64,000 nt of DNA from Falsiroseomonas oleicola (lineage in GTDB: Bacteria > Pseudomonadota > Alphaproteobacteria > Acetobacterales > Acetobacteraceae): assembly GCF_019029495.1 (NCBI RefSeq), contig NZ_JAERQM010000004.1:186294-250293 (forward strand), written 5' to 3'. The notes under the pieces are model-generated. The model saw only the letters and a program-made list of their open reading frames with translations. It did not search any database and had not been told where the DNA came from. The translations under genes were made by a program, and so were the position numbers. Below, one piece after another: positions 43,052 to 52,020 of this stretch. Positions within the stretch are counted from its first letter, which is position 1. Every line of letters starts with the position of its first letter.

Positions 43052-43453
43052 ATGAGTTGCTGCGACAATTCCAGCATGAGTATCACCAATTTCAGCGGGA
43101 CGACGTTCAAGGTCACCGCCGTGTCGCCCAGTTCCGGAAAGATATCGGACATAGCTGTCGGCGACGTCATCGGGGCCTTGAGTGGCGCGACGCAGGTGTT
43201 CAGTGCCAGTTCGACCAGCGGCAGCAGCGGTGCGGCCGCGGGCAGCGTCAGCATCGCCAGTGAAGCGGCGAGCTTTGTCCTGCAATACCAATTCAAACCC
43301 AACAGCAGTTCCGGCGGCTGTCCCTGCCAGGCTTCCAACCCGGGCGGCAGCCGGCTGCAACAGGGAAACTACACGGTGACGGCGGAGGCGGTTGCCGGAC
43401 AATCCAATGGCCAGGCCTCCATCGCCTGGACCATCAACTCCGGATGGGCCTGA
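43052..43453 (+). CDS. Small Ser-rich beta protein, unknown
   Basis: A 133-residue protein starting MSCCDNSSMSITNFSGTTFKVTAVSPSSGKISD, with a Ser/Ala/Gly low-complexity middle and a beta-rich end (SFVLQYQFKPNSS, GNYTVTAEAVAG, ASIAWTINSGWA). Two Cys pairs occur (CC at the start, CPC in the middle). Length and all-beta character are like aegerolysins, which pair with pore-formers, but no diagnostic motif is visible. It follows the first gene of the module by 33 nt and ends 16 nt before the third. Confidence 0.65.
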   Translation: MSCCDNSSMSITNFSGTTFKVTAVSPSSGKISDIAVGDVIGALSGATQVFSASSTSGSSGAAAGSVSIASEAASFVLQYQFKPNSSSGGCPCQASNPGGSRLQQGNYTVTAEAVAGQSNGQASIAWTINSGWA

Positions 43454-43469
43454 GAGGCGGCAGCGCGCG

Positions 43470-44192
43470 ATGAGCCTGGGACCCATTCCTGCGGTAGAGC
43501 GGCTGGATGCGGAGCGAAACGAAACCGCGCTCATAGCCTTGCGAAGTGCCGATTTTTTTGGGAACTGGGGCGCTCATTATATGTTGGCGCGTCGCCGTGG
43601 CCTAACTTGCACCGTTCCATGCCCTGATGGATATCCAACAGCACCGGCATCAGGGCGATCGACAGAAGACGCCACCTGTTTCTATAGCGTCATCAACGTT
43701 TGCACCCAGGCCGGGTTCCTCCGGGCATGGGAACGTCAGCCGGCCAGGCTTGTATTCAGCCATGATGTATGCGGCACGCAAAATGGACCACTGCAACGAT
43801 ATTGCAATCGTCTGCGCCGGCAGCCGAACGAATTCATCGTCGACAATTTGAGCGGAGCGCAGGCGCGGCAGCCCGGGATTTTTCTCTTCTTTGGAGTGGG
43901 TGTCGATTTTTCGCCCAGGGGGCGGGTCACTCATATCATGATGTCACTGGGAGGAGGAAAAGCTGCTGGATCAAATAATGGCGTCCTGGAAGCCGATGCG
44001 CTTCCCTGGCAAAATTACGATCTCACCCAACGCATAGTGCGAATAACGGATGACGAACGGACGCTTTGGCGCCCGATCAAAGAGTCCGGCGCTTTCACAC
44101 TCTACCACGTGCCGCTCGATTTCATCCGGCTCATGGGGCGAATTGCGGCCCTGCAAGCGATCGAGGCCCTCGCACAATCGCTCCCTTCCTGA
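43470..44192 (+). CDS. Putative papain-fold (NlpC/P60-like) protein, unknown
   Basis: A 240-residue protein without a signal peptide. TEDATCFYSVINVCTQAGFLRAW resembles the catalytic-Cys helix of NlpC/P60 enzymes, and GRVTHIMMSLGGGKAAGSNNGVLEADALPWQ resembles the strand carrying the catalytic His. An N-terminal GNWGAHYMLARRRGLTC and a C-terminal IVRITDDERTLWRPI complete it. Base composition is lower in GC than the chromosome around it. If the reading is right it could be a peptidase or amidase acting with the two preceding beta proteins. Confidence 0.6.
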   Translation: MSLGPIPAVERLDAERNETALIALRSADFFGNWGAHYMLARRRGLTCTVPCPDGYPTAPASGRSTEDATCFYSVINVCTQAGFLRAWERQPARLVFSHDVCGTQNGPLQRYCNRLRRQPNEFIVDNLSGAQARQPGIFLFFGVGVDFSPRGRVTHIMMSLGGGKAAGSNNGVLEADALPWQNYDLTQRIVRITDDERTLWRPIKESGAFTLYHVPLDFIRLMGRIAALQAIEALAQSLPS

Positions 44193-44245
44193 AAGGAGAT
44201 GTAGCATGGGGACCGTGGGCATGCCGCCGAGGGCATTCGTATCCA

Positions 44246-44923
44246 CTAACCGTTCAGCGCGTCCCGCACCGCCGACCGGAATTCCCGCCGGTGCAACTCC
44301 CGCAGCACGAAAAGGCTGGTGGCGACCAGCGCCAGCGGATGCACCACCCAGGCGAGCGCCGCCAGGCCAAAATAATAGCTGCGCAGCCCGGTGTTGAAAT
44401 GCTGTGCGGCGCGGTTGGCGACCTCCGCGGCCATGTCGGCCAGCGAAAGCGCTTCCGCATCCGGCTGGCCGCAGGGAATGCCGCCGACCAGGATCGAGGT
44501 GTAGTTGAACTGGCGCAGCGCCCAGGTCAGCTCGAAGAAGGCGTTGATGAAGATCACCAGCAGCAGGCCGATCTTCAGCTCCCAGGTCGAATCATCCGGC
44601 ACCGCGGCGAAGGGCAGGGTGGCGACCACGCGCCGGCCGAGATCCGGCGCGCCCAGCAGCGCGACAAGGCCGCCCAGGATGAAGATGCTGGTGGTGGCGA
44701 GGAAGCTGGTGCTGTTCATCAGATTGCCGATCGCCGCCATGTCGGCGATGCGGTTGTCCCGCGTCAGCATCGCCCGCATCCAGCGGCGCCGGTAGCCATC
44801 CATGGCGGCGATGACACTGGCGCGGCGGATGCGCGGCACCCGGTCGACCACCGTGGCATAGCCGAGCCAGCAGGCGGCGAAGATGGCCAGGGCGACCCAG
44901 TCGACGAGGGTGAAGGGCATCAT
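44246..44923 (-). CDS. DUF599 membrane protein
   Basis: A 225-residue inner-membrane protein of the DUF599 family. It shows MPFTLVDWVALAIFAACWLGYATVVDR, then RRRWMRAMLTRDNRIADMAAIGNLMNSTSFLATTSIFILGGLVALLGA, and QHFNTGLRSYYFGLAALAWVVHPLALVATSLFVLRELHRREF, with four to five membrane segments. The family has no assigned function. The two adjacent ATG codons at 44923 and 44920 are equally likely starts. A palindrome lies 15-50 nt upstream. Confidence 0.82.
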   Translation of the reverse strand: MMPFTLVDWVALAIFAACWLGYATVVDRVPRIRRASVIAAMDGYRRRWMRAMLTRDNRIADMAAIGNLMNSTSFLATTSIFILGGLVALLGAPDLGRRVVATLPFAAVPDDSTWELKIGLLLVIFINAFFELTWALRQFNYTSILVGGIPCGQPDAEALSLADMAAEVANRAAQHFNTGLRSYYFGLAALAWVVHPLALVATSLFVLRELHRREFRSAVRDALNG

Positions 44924-44937
44924 GCGGCCTTTATACC

Positions 44938-44978
44938 GCAGTGCAGCATGAGCACGCCATATGCTGCATTGCAGCATG
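44938..44978. promoter_or_regulatory. 12-bp inverted repeat plus extra half-site, possible operator
   Basis: GCAGTGCAGCAT (44938-44949) and ATGCTGCATTGC (44961-44972) are inverted copies with a single mismatch, 11 nt apart, and a third half-site TGCAGCATG overlaps at 44970-44978. It lies between the DUF599 start and the icd stop. It could be a regulator site for the DUF599 gene or a hairpin behind icd; no T-run is present. Confidence 0.5.
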
Positions 44979-45034
44979 GGCGTGAAGTTTGCATCCGGCC
45001 GGGGGCGAACCCCCCGGCCGGACGCGGTCTGGCC

Positions 45035-46246
45035 TCAGGCCATCTTCTTCTTCAGGTTCTCATCCAGCTTGGCGAGGAAGGCCTGGGTGTTGAGCCAGGG
45101 CTGGTCCTTGCTGATCAGGATGGCGAGGTCCTTGGTCATGTCGCCAGATTCCACGGTCTTGATGCAGACCTCTTCCAGCGCATTGGCGAAGTCGACCACA
45201 TCCTGCGTTCCGTCGAACTTGCCGCGATAGGCCAGGCCGCGGGTCCAGGCGAAGATGGAGGCGATCGGGTTCGTGCTGGTCTCACGGCCCTTCTGGTGCT
45301 CGCGGTAGTGGCGCGTCACCGTGCCATGCGCGGCCTCGGACTCGACGGTCGAACCGTCCGGGGACAGCAGGACCGAGGTCATCAGGCCGAGGCTGCCGAA
45401 GCCCTGGGCCACGATGTCGGACTGCACGTCGCCGTCATAGTTCTTGCAGGCCCAGATATAGCCGCCTTCCCACTTGAGCGCGGAGGCCACCATGTCGTCG
45501 ATCAGGCGATCCTCATAGACGATGCCGGCCTCCTTGAACTTGGCGGCGAATTCGGCGTCGAAGATCGACTTGAAGATATCCTTGAAGTTGCCGTCATAGG
45601 CCTTCAGGATCGTGTTCTTGTGGCTGAAGTACACCGAATACTTGCGCGACAGGCCGTAGTTGAAGGACGCCCGGGCGAAGCCCTCGATCGAGGCGTTCAG
45701 GTTGTGCTGGCCCATGAACACGCCGGCATCCTTGAAGACGAACTCGCCGACGTCCTGCGGCGCGCCGCCTTCCGGGGTGTAGGTCATCTTCACCGTGCCG
45801 GCGCCCGGCACCTTCATCTCCACCGCGCGGTAGATGTCGCCATAGGCATGGCGGCCCACGACGATCGGCTTCGACCAGTGCGGCACCAGGCGCGGCACGT
45901 TCTGGCAGATGATCGGCTCGCGGAAGATGGTGCCGTCCAGGATGTTGCGGATCGTGCCGTTCGGGCTGCGCCACATCTTCTTCAGGCCGAATTCGGCGAC
46001 GCGCGCCTCGTCCGGGGTGATGGTGGCGCACTTCACGCCCACGCCATACTGCTTGGTGGCGTTGGCGGCATCCACCGTCACCTGGTCATCGGTCTGGTCG
46101 CGATACTGGACGCCCAGGTCGTAGTACTTCAGGTCGATGTCGAGATAGGGCAGGATCAGGCGGTCCTTGATGAACCCCCAGATGATGCGCGTCATCTCAT
46201 CCCCGTCCATCTCGACGACGGGGGTCTTCACCTTGATCTTGGCCAT
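45035..46246 (-). CDS. icd: NADP-dependent isocitrate dehydrogenase
   Basis: A 403-residue TCA-cycle enzyme of the eukaryote-like homodimeric type. Landmarks are [18 protein letters not shown] at the N-terminus, [37 protein letters not shown] with the substrate-binding Ser and Arg, [11 protein letters not shown], the metal-binding [28 protein letters not shown] and [14 protein letters not shown] with the NADP-specific residues. It converts isocitrate to 2-oxoglutarate. The start is fixed by the MAKIKV N-terminus. Confidence 0.97.
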   Translation of the reverse strand: MAKIKVKTPVVEMDGDEMTRIIWGFIKDRLILPYLDIDLKYYDLGVQYRDQTDDQVTVDAANATKQYGVGVKCATITPDEARVAEFGLKKMWRSPNGTIRNILDGTIFREPIICQNVPRLVPHWSKPIVVGRHAYGDIYRAVEMKVPGAGTVKMTYTPEGGAPQDVGEFVFKDAGVFMGQHNLNASIEGFARASFNYGLSRKYSVYFSHKNTILKAYDGNFKDIFKSIFDAEFAAKFKEAGIVYEDRLIDDMVASALKWEGGYIWACKNYDGDVQSDIVAQGFGSLGLMTSVLLSPDGSTVESEAAHGTVTRHYREHQKGRETSTNPIASIFAWTRGLAYRGKFDGTQDVVDFANALEEVCIKTVESGDMTKDLAILISKDQPWLNTQAFLAKLDENLKKKMA

Positions 46247-46435
46247 GCCTGTATCCTTGCCTGTCTCTGTCGCCGGCCCGCGGGGCCGTGACGACGCCAT
46301 CACGCCAAAGGGTGGGAGGTGGCGGAACATGCCAACCGGACCCTCCGGGGGCAAGCCCGTCCGGGCCGGAAGGCTTGCTTCGGGACGGCGCGCCCGGCTA
46401 GATGCCGCCAAGCTGAGACAATCCCTGATTGCGAG

Positions 46436-47308
46436 ATGATGCTGGCCCTGCCCCTGTGGCTCGCGGCGCTGAGTCTGATGCCGCGACCGGCCCTGGCGCA
46501 GGCGGTAGCGCTCTGGCCGACCGCGTCCTGGATGGCGGGGGGGCTGCTGGCGCTGTTGTGCGCGCTGGGCCTGTTGGTGGTGCTGCGCATGGCCCACCAG
46601 TTGCGCGAGATGCGGCGCGAAGCCGCAGCCCTGGCCGCAGGTAATGTGGACCTGCGCCTGCTGGCGGAGCGTGCGGAAACCAAGGCCCGGCAGCTTGATG
46701 CCGCCATAGCAGCCATGTCGGACGGCTTCATGGCCACCGACAGCGACCTGCGGCTGGTCGGCTGGAATTCCCGCTTTGCCGACTATGCCGGCCTGCCGCG
46801 CCATGGGCTGCGCATCGGCATGCCGATGGAGGAGGTGCTGCGCCTGCAGGCGGAAGCCGGCGAATTCGGCCTGGTCGATCCGGATGCGGAAGCGGCGCGG
46901 CGCATCGCCGTGCTGCGGGACGGGCCGCTGCTGGAACGCTGGGTGCGCCGGAGGCCGGATGGCAGCCGGCTGGAATTGCGCCGCGCGCCACTGCCCGGCG
47001 GCGGCTATGTCACCCTCTACACGCCGCTCGCCGAGGATCGGGCGGATCGCAGCATCGATTCCCTGGCGGAGGCGTTTCGCCAGGAATGGGCCGACCGCAT
47101 GCCCCGGCTGGTGGCGGCCGCGACTCGAGGCGATGCGCCAGCGGCCCGCGACCTTGCCCATGCCCTGCGCGGCATCGCCGCGAATGCGGGCTGGCCAGCC
47201 GCGGCCGACCTTCTCGCCCAGGTCGAGGCCGTGGCCCTGGCGGGGGATGCACCGGAATTGCGGCGGCTGACCTGCAAGCTGCCGGTGGAGGCGCCGCGCT
47301 CCACATGA
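46436..47308 (+). CDS. Membrane-anchored PAS-HPt phosphotransfer protein
   Basis: A 290-residue protein. Two hydrophobic stretches near the N-terminus (residues about 4-22 and 35-53) are followed by a short coiled coil. A PAS_7-like domain comes next ([47 protein letters not shown]...). The C-terminal four-helix HPt domain carries His242 in [24 protein letters not shown], equivalent to the phosphorylatable His. There is no kinase catalytic domain, so it must receive phosphate from, or pass it to, other proteins. A small Cys-rich protein is coupled downstream (ATGA). Confidence 0.7.
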   Translation: MMLALPLWLAALSLMPRPALAQAVALWPTASWMAGGLLALLCALGLLVVLRMAHQLREMRREAAALAAGNVDLRLLAERAETKARQLDAAIAAMSDGFMATDSDLRLVGWNSRFADYAGLPRHGLRIGMPMEEVLRLQAEAGEFGLVDPDAEAARRIAVLRDGPLLERWVRRRPDGSRLELRRAPLPGGGYVTLYTPLAEDRADRSIDSLAEAFRQEWADRMPRLVAAATRGDAPAARDLAHALRGIAANAGWPAAADLLAQVEAVALAGDAPELRRLTCKLPVEAPRST

Positions 47309-47481
47309 TTCCCCGCCTGGAACCACGGCTTTGCCCGCATTGCGAGGAGCCGACCATGCCGAACCGCCTGGCGGATGGCAGTCTCGTCTGTTCCTGCGCG
47401 GCCGAACGTGAACTGGCGCCGACGGCCCCGAGACCCCAGATGCAGCGTGATGGCTCGAAGTGGATTCACCGAAAAGTCTGA
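47305..47481 (+). CDS. Small zinc ribbon-like protein
   Basis: A 58-residue protein with CPHC near the start and CSC after an 18-residue spacing ([13 protein letters not shown] ... [10 protein letters not shown]), the pattern of a small zinc ribbon. The ATG overlaps the stop of the PAS-HPt gene, so the two are translated together. Function unknown. The length is below many gene finders' limits, but the paired cysteines and the overlap favour a real gene. Confidence 0.55.
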   Translation: MIPRLEPRLCPHCEEPTMPNRLADGSLVCSCAAERELAPTAPRPQMQRDGSKWIHRKV

Positions 47482-47568
47482 AGCACGCGACCCGACAAGG
47501 CTGGATCATGCGGCGTGAACCAAGGTGAACGCATCACGGCCAACGGGCGGACGACAGGAGAGATGGCA

Positions 47569-47787
47569 ATGATTCTGCGCATGGCCGCGGGTGGTGTTCT
47601 GGGGGCGGTGATGGTGGCGGGCGCGGTAGGCACGCTGGCGGTTGGCGCCGGGGTGGTCGGCAGCGTGTTGCTGGCACGGCGCCTGTGCGAGGAACGCAAG
47701 GGGTGGCAGGCGGGCGCGGATGCCGGCCCGGAGGAGACCCCGATGGAGGCGCCGATGGAACCGGAACCCGGCGCCAGCCCACTCTAG
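47569..47787 (+). CDS. Small single-helix membrane protein, unknown
   Basis: A 72-residue protein: one long Gly/Ala/Val membrane segment (MAAGGVLGAVMVAGAVGTLAVGAGVVGSVLLA) followed by a short cytoplasmic Glu/Pro tail. AGGAGA lies about 7 nt before this ATG, which decides it over the GTG at 47515. The stop overlaps the end of the convergent Hsp70-family gene by 4 nt. No family recognised. Confidence 0.5.
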   Translation: MILRMAAGGVLGAVMVAGAVGTLAVGAGVVGSVLLARRLCEERKGWQAGADAGPEETPMEAPMEPEPGASPL

Positions 47788-49019
47788 CCGCCCATCAGCG
47801 CCAGGCCCTCCGCCACCGAGACGAACTCGCCCCCCGCCACCACGCGATCCGCGCCGAAGCGCTGCTCGAACAGGCGGCGCACGGCGGGGACGAGGGAGGA
47901 GCCGCCGGTGAGGAAGACCCGGTCCACCTCGCCGGGCGTCAGCGCGGCATCGGCCAGCGCTGCCGTCACGGCCACGTCCATGCGGGCCAGCTCCGGGGCG
48001 ATCCAGCCCTCGAATTCGGCGCGGGCGATGGGGGCGGCCACGGTGAAGTCGCCATGCCGGAAGTGCAGCACGGTGGCTTCGGCCCGCGACAGCGCCGCCT
48101 TGGCGGTGGAGACGGCGCGGTACAGCGCGTAGCCGGCCTCATCCTTCACCAGCCGGATCAGGGCGTGGAGCTGTTCCGGATGGTCGGCGGTGCGGGCCAC
48201 GGCCTCGATGTCCCGCAGGGTCTTCGGCGCCCGCATCAGGGACAGCAGGTGCCAGCGGGCGAAGCTGCCATACCAGGCGGGCGGGATCGGCAATTCGGTC
48301 CCGGTCACGCGGTAGCTGCCGCCCTTGCCCAGCAGCGGCGAGATCACATGGTCGATGATGCGGAAGTCGAAGGCATCGCCGGCCACGCCGACGCCGGACT
48401 GGCCGAGCGCGGTGACGCGCCGCGGCGGCCCGGGCTCGAAGCGCAGCAGGGAGAAGTCGCTGGTGCCGCCGCCGAAATCCGCCACCAGCACGGTGGCCGG
48501 CCGGTCCAGCCCGGCGGCGAAGCGGTGCCCGGCGGCGGCGGGCTCCAGCGCCACCTGCACCTGCTCCACCCCCGCCAAAGCGAAGGCGCGGCGCAGGCGC
48601 TGCTCGCCCAGCACGTCATCGGCGCTTTCGCCGACGAAGCGCACCGGCCGCCCCACCACCACCTTGGCCCCCGCCAGATCGTCCCGGAAGGGGGCGAGCA
48701 GGGCGCGAAGGAACACCGCCACCAGGGGTTCCAGCGTCCAGGCCTCGCCGAGGATGCGGGTTTCCATGAAGCTGCGCTGCGCCAGGTAGCTCTTCATGGA
48801 CATGATGAGCCGCGCTTCCAGCGGATCGTCCAGATAGGCCTCGATGGCGGCAGGGCCGGCGGCGTGTTCGGTGCGGCCGGTGGCGCCCTGCCAGAAGCAC
48901 AGGACGGAGCGGAACACGTCATCCGTCGCATGGCGCAGCACGCGCACCTGGCCATCGGCCGAGAGGGCGGTCACCACGCTGTTGGTGGTGCCGAAATCGA
49001 TACCGATGACGGGCTGCAT
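47784..49019 (-). CDS. Hsp70-family protein, YegD-like, without lid
   Basis: A 411-residue actin/Hsp70-type ATPase: VIGIDFGTTNSVVTA is the phosphate-1 motif, VLVADFGGGTSDFSLLRF the phosphate-2 motif, and VDRVFLTGGSSLVPAVRRLFEQRFG the adenosine motif. The length covers the nucleotide-binding domain only; the peptide-binding domain and lid of DnaK are missing, as in E. coli YegD. A role in protein quality control is possible but unproven. It is transcribed alone, 63 nt after serA. Confidence 0.88.
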   Translation of the reverse strand: MQPVIGIDFGTTNSVVTALSADGQVRVLRHATDDVFRSVLCFWQGATGRTEHAAGPAAIEAYLDDPLEARLIMSMKSYLAQRSFMETRILGEAWTLEPLVAVFLRALLAPFRDDLAGAKVVVGRPVRFVGESADDVLGEQRLRRAFALAGVEQVQVALEPAAAGHRFAAGLDRPATVLVADFGGGTSDFSLLRFEPGPPRRVTALGQSGVGVAGDAFDFRIIDHVISPLLGKGGSYRVTGTELPIPPAWYGSFARWHLLSLMRAPKTLRDIEAVARTADHPEQLHALIRLVKDEAGYALYRAVSTAKAALSRAEATVLHFRHGDFTVAAPIARAEFEGWIAPELARMDVAVTAALADAALTPGEVDRVFLTGGSSLVPAVRRLFEQRFGADRVVAGGEFVSVAEGLALMGG

Positions 49020-49082
49020 GAAAGGACGCCTTGGGCCGGGGAGGGGGCGCGCCCTACCGCAGGAACGCGCCCGTGTGAACCC

Positions 49083-50330
49083 TCAGCTCCGCTCGTAGAT
49101 CAGCCGGGCGCGCACCGTGCCGGGCAAAGCGCGGAGTTCCGCCAGGATCGCCTCGGCCTCCGCCCGCGCCTCCACGCTCTCCACCACGACGTAACCAAGG
49201 TCGCCGCCGGTCTGATAGTACTGCGCCGCGATGTTCAGCCCGCGCCGGCCGAAACAGGCGTTCATCTGGGAGAGGATGCCGGGCGCATCCCGGTGCAGAT
49301 GCGTCCAGCGCGCGCCGGTCGGGCGGGCGGGAAGCTGCACCTGCGGCAGGTTGACGCTGCCCATGGTGGCGCCGGTGTCGGAGTAGTCCACCAGCTTGCG
49401 CGCCACTTCCTGGCCGATCCGGTCCTGCGCCTCCGCCGTGCTGCCGCCGATATGCGGCGTCAGAATGACATTGGGCAGGCCCTGCAGGGCGGAGACGAAG
49501 GCTTCCCCGTTCCGCTTCGGCTCCTCGGGAAACACGTCCAGCGCGGCGCCCAGGATGCGCTTCTCGCGCAGCGCGGCGGCCAGGGCCTCCACATCCACCA
49601 CGGTGCCGCGGGCATTGTTGATGAAGACGGCGCTGGGCTTCATCGCGGCGAACTGGCGGGCGCCCATCATGCCGATGGTGTCGGGCGTTTCCGGCACATG
49701 GATGGTCACCACGTCGGAACGTGCCAGCAGGTCCTGGAGGTTCGCCGCCGGGGTGGCATTGCCATGCGGCAGCTTGCCGGTGTGGTCGTGATACAGCACC
49801 CGCATGCCGAAGGCCTCGGCCAGGACCGAGAGCTGGCTGCCGATATTGCCATAGCCGATGATGCCGAGCGTCTTGCCGCGCATCTCCCAGCTATTGGCGG
49901 CCGACTTGTCCCAGCCGCCGGCATGGGCGGCGTTGGACTTGTCGACGATGCCGCGCATCAGCATCACCGCCTCGGCCAGCGTCAGCTCCGCCACGCTGCG
50001 GGTATTGCTGAAGGGGGCGTTGAACACCGCCACGCCGCGCCGCGCCGCGGCGTCCAGGTCCACCTGGTTGGTGCCGATGCAGAAGCAGCCGATGGCGATC
50101 AGCCGGTCGGCGGCGGCCAGCACCTCCTCCGTCACCTCGGTGCGGGACCGGATGCCGAGGATATGCACCCCCTTCACCGCATCGATCAGCGCCTGGCCTT
50201 CCAGCGCCTTCTTCTCGCGGTGGATGGTGGCGTAGTCGGCCTGGCCGAACAGATCGACGGCGCTGTCGGCGATGCCTTCCAGCAGCAGGATCTTGATGCG
50301 GTCCTTGGGGAGGGAGATGCGGTCGTTCAT
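49083..50330 (-). CDS. serA: D-3-phosphoglycerate dehydrogenase
   Basis: A 415-residue enzyme of the short E. coli-like type with a C-terminal ACT domain. The substrate domain has LGIRSRTEVTEEVLAAADRLIAIGCFCIGTNQVDLDAA, the NAD-binding motif is LGIIGYGNIGSQL, catalytic residues lie in NNARGTVVDVEAL and LTPHIGGSTAEAQ, and the ACT domain starts after HRDAPGILSQMNACFGRRGLNIAAQYYQTGG. It opens serine synthesis; the ACT domain usually mediates serine inhibition. Confidence 0.95.
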   Translation of the reverse strand: MNDRISLPKDRIKILLLEGIADSAVDLFGQADYATIHREKKALEGQALIDAVKGVHILGIRSRTEVTEEVLAAADRLIAIGCFCIGTNQVDLDAAARRGVAVFNAPFSNTRSVAELTLAEAVMLMRGIVDKSNAAHAGGWDKSAANSWEMRGKTLGIIGYGNIGSQLSVLAEAFGMRVLYHDHTGKLPHGNATPAANLQDLLARSDVVTIHVPETPDTIGMMGARQFAAMKPSAVFINNARGTVVDVEALAAALREKRILGAALDVFPEEPKRNGEAFVSALQGLPNVILTPHIGGSTAEAQDRIGQEVARKLVDYSDTGATMGSVNLPQVQLPARPTGARWTHLHRDAPGILSQMNACFGRRGLNIAAQYYQTGGDLGYVVVESVEARAEAEAILAELRALPGTVRARLIYERS

Positions 50331-50420
50331 GCGCCTGGCCAGACAGGAAGGGGCGCTTACCTGAACCCTGGGGGGCGGGTCCGCAAGGGGAAGGCTCGCA
50401 GGTCTGCCGTGCGCTGTGGC

Positions 50421-51902
50421 TCAGCCGACCGGAAAGGCCTCCGTCATGTCGCGCCGCATCGGCAGTTCGAGATGGCAGTCCAGCCCATCGCGCTGCCAGT
50501 CGATCCGGATGCGTCCCCCCAACTGGCCGCGCACCGTCGCATCGACCACGCGGCTGCCAAAGCCGCTGCGACGTGGCGGCGCGGCGATCTCCGGCCCATC
50601 CCGCTCCGTCCAGCGCAGCAGCAGGACGCCGTGGTCGATCCGCCACTGCACCAGCAAATGCCCGGCCTCGACGGACAGCGCGCCGTGCTTCACCGCATTG
50701 GTGGCCAGCTCATGCACCAGCATGGCCAGAGGTTGCGTCATGGCGGCGGGCAGCATCACCGCGGGCCCCTGCAGGCGCGCGCGCGGTTGCGCGGCGTCCT
50801 CCGGACCCAGGAAGGGCGCCAGTTCGCCCCGCAGCAGCACTTCCAGATCGGCCCCGGCCCAGCGGTCGTTGGACAGCAGGGTCTGTGCGCGGGCCAGCGC
50901 CGCCACGCGGCCTTCCAGCGCGCGGGTGAAGCTCGGCACATCCGGCGCGCGGGTCAGGCGCAGCGCCGCCTGCACCACCGCCAGCACGTTCTTGGCGCGG
51001 TGGTCGACCTCCCGCGCCAGCAGGGTCTGGCGTTCCTCCGCCACGCGCCGGTCGGTGATGTCCAGCACCGAGCCGACATGGCCGAGATACTGCCCGGCCT
51101 CATCCAGCCGCGGATGCGCGGCATCGATCGCCCAGCGCCATTGGCCATCGGCGCGGCGCAGGCGGTAGTCGAGGCTGAACGCCTCCTGCGCCGCCACCGC
51201 CGCGGCGAAGCGGGTGTCGGTGACCTCGCGGTCCTCGGGATGCACCGCGCTGAGCCAGCCCTTGCCGAGGCCGGTCGCCTCCGTCTGGCCGGTGAAGCGA
51301 TACCAGCTTCGATTGAGATGGGTGCAGGCGCCGTCCGGATCGGTCACCCACATCATCGCCGGCGCCGCATCCAGCAGGGCGCGGAAACGGCCTTCATTCG
51401 CCCGCAGCGCGCGTTCCGCCACCACCTGGCCGGTGGTTTCCATGCAGGTGCAGAACATGCCGGCGATGCGGCCAGCATCGTCATGGGCCGGGCTGTAGGA
51501 GAATGTGTACCAGCAATCCTCCGCATAGCCATTGCGGTGCAGGACGAGGTGCAGATTCTCCCGCCAGGTCGATGTGCCGGCCAGGGCCCGCTCCACCATC
51601 GGCAGCAGGTCGTCCCAGACCTCGGCCCAGACCTCGCGAAAGGGACGGCCCAGGGCATCGGGGTGGCGGGCGCCGAGGATCGGCGCATAGGCATCATTGT
51701 ACAGGAAGCTGAGCTCCGGCCCCCAGGCCAGGAACATGGGCTGCCCCGAATGCTGCATCAGCCGCAGGATGGTGTGCAGGGCACGCGGCCAGGTCCCGCG
51801 GGGTCCAAGCGGCGTCTCGGACCAATCGAGCCTGTCGATGCGTGCCGCGACATCGTCGCGGGATTGCGCAAGGAGCCCGTCTTCCCCCATCCGCACCGTC
51901 AT
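50421..51902 (-). CDS. HWE-family sensor histidine kinase with PAS domains
   Basis: A 493-residue cytoplasmic sensor. Two PAS domains are visible: FLAWGPELSFLYNDAYAPILGARHPDALGR and FRALLDAAPAMMWVTDPDGACTHLNRSWYRFTG, the second followed by a PAC motif (RRADGQWRWAIDAAHPRLDEAGQYLGHVGSVLDITDRR). The kinase core is HWE type: LAREVDHRAKNVLAVVQAALRLT with the phospho-His, then LVHELATNAVKHGALS and GSRVVDATVRGQLGG. Such kinases feed general stress or light responses in alphaproteobacteria. The start at 51902 follows a GGAAAGG; an ATG at 51923 is also possible. Confidence 0.88.
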   Translation of the reverse strand: MTVRMGEDGLLAQSRDDVAARIDRLDWSETPLGPRGTWPRALHTILRLMQHSGQPMFLAWGPELSFLYNDAYAPILGARHPDALGRPFREVWAEVWDDLLPMVERALAGTSTWRENLHLVLHRNGYAEDCWYTFSYSPAHDDAGRIAGMFCTCMETTGQVVAERALRANEGRFRALLDAAPAMMWVTDPDGACTHLNRSWYRFTGQTEATGLGKGWLSAVHPEDREVTDTRFAAAVAAQEAFSLDYRLRRADGQWRWAIDAAHPRLDEAGQYLGHVGSVLDITDRRVAEERQTLLAREVDHRAKNVLAVVQAALRLTRAPDVPSFTRALEGRVAALARAQTLLSNDRWAGADLEVLLRGELAPFLGPEDAAQPRARLQGPAVMLPAAMTQPLAMLVHELATNAVKHGALSVEAGHLLVQWRIDHGVLLLRWTERDGPEIAAPPRRSGFGSRVVDATVRGQLGGRIRIDWQRDGLDCHLELPMRRDMTEAFPVG

Positions 51903-52020
51903 CGCCCTTTCCGAAAGCTGCATGCGCGGCGGCCCATGGCACCCGCGCAACGACAACACTGCAAATCTGCGCGGGCTTCGGCGGCCTTGTATCACAGCGT
52001 CGTGAGTGATGCCGCCTGCC

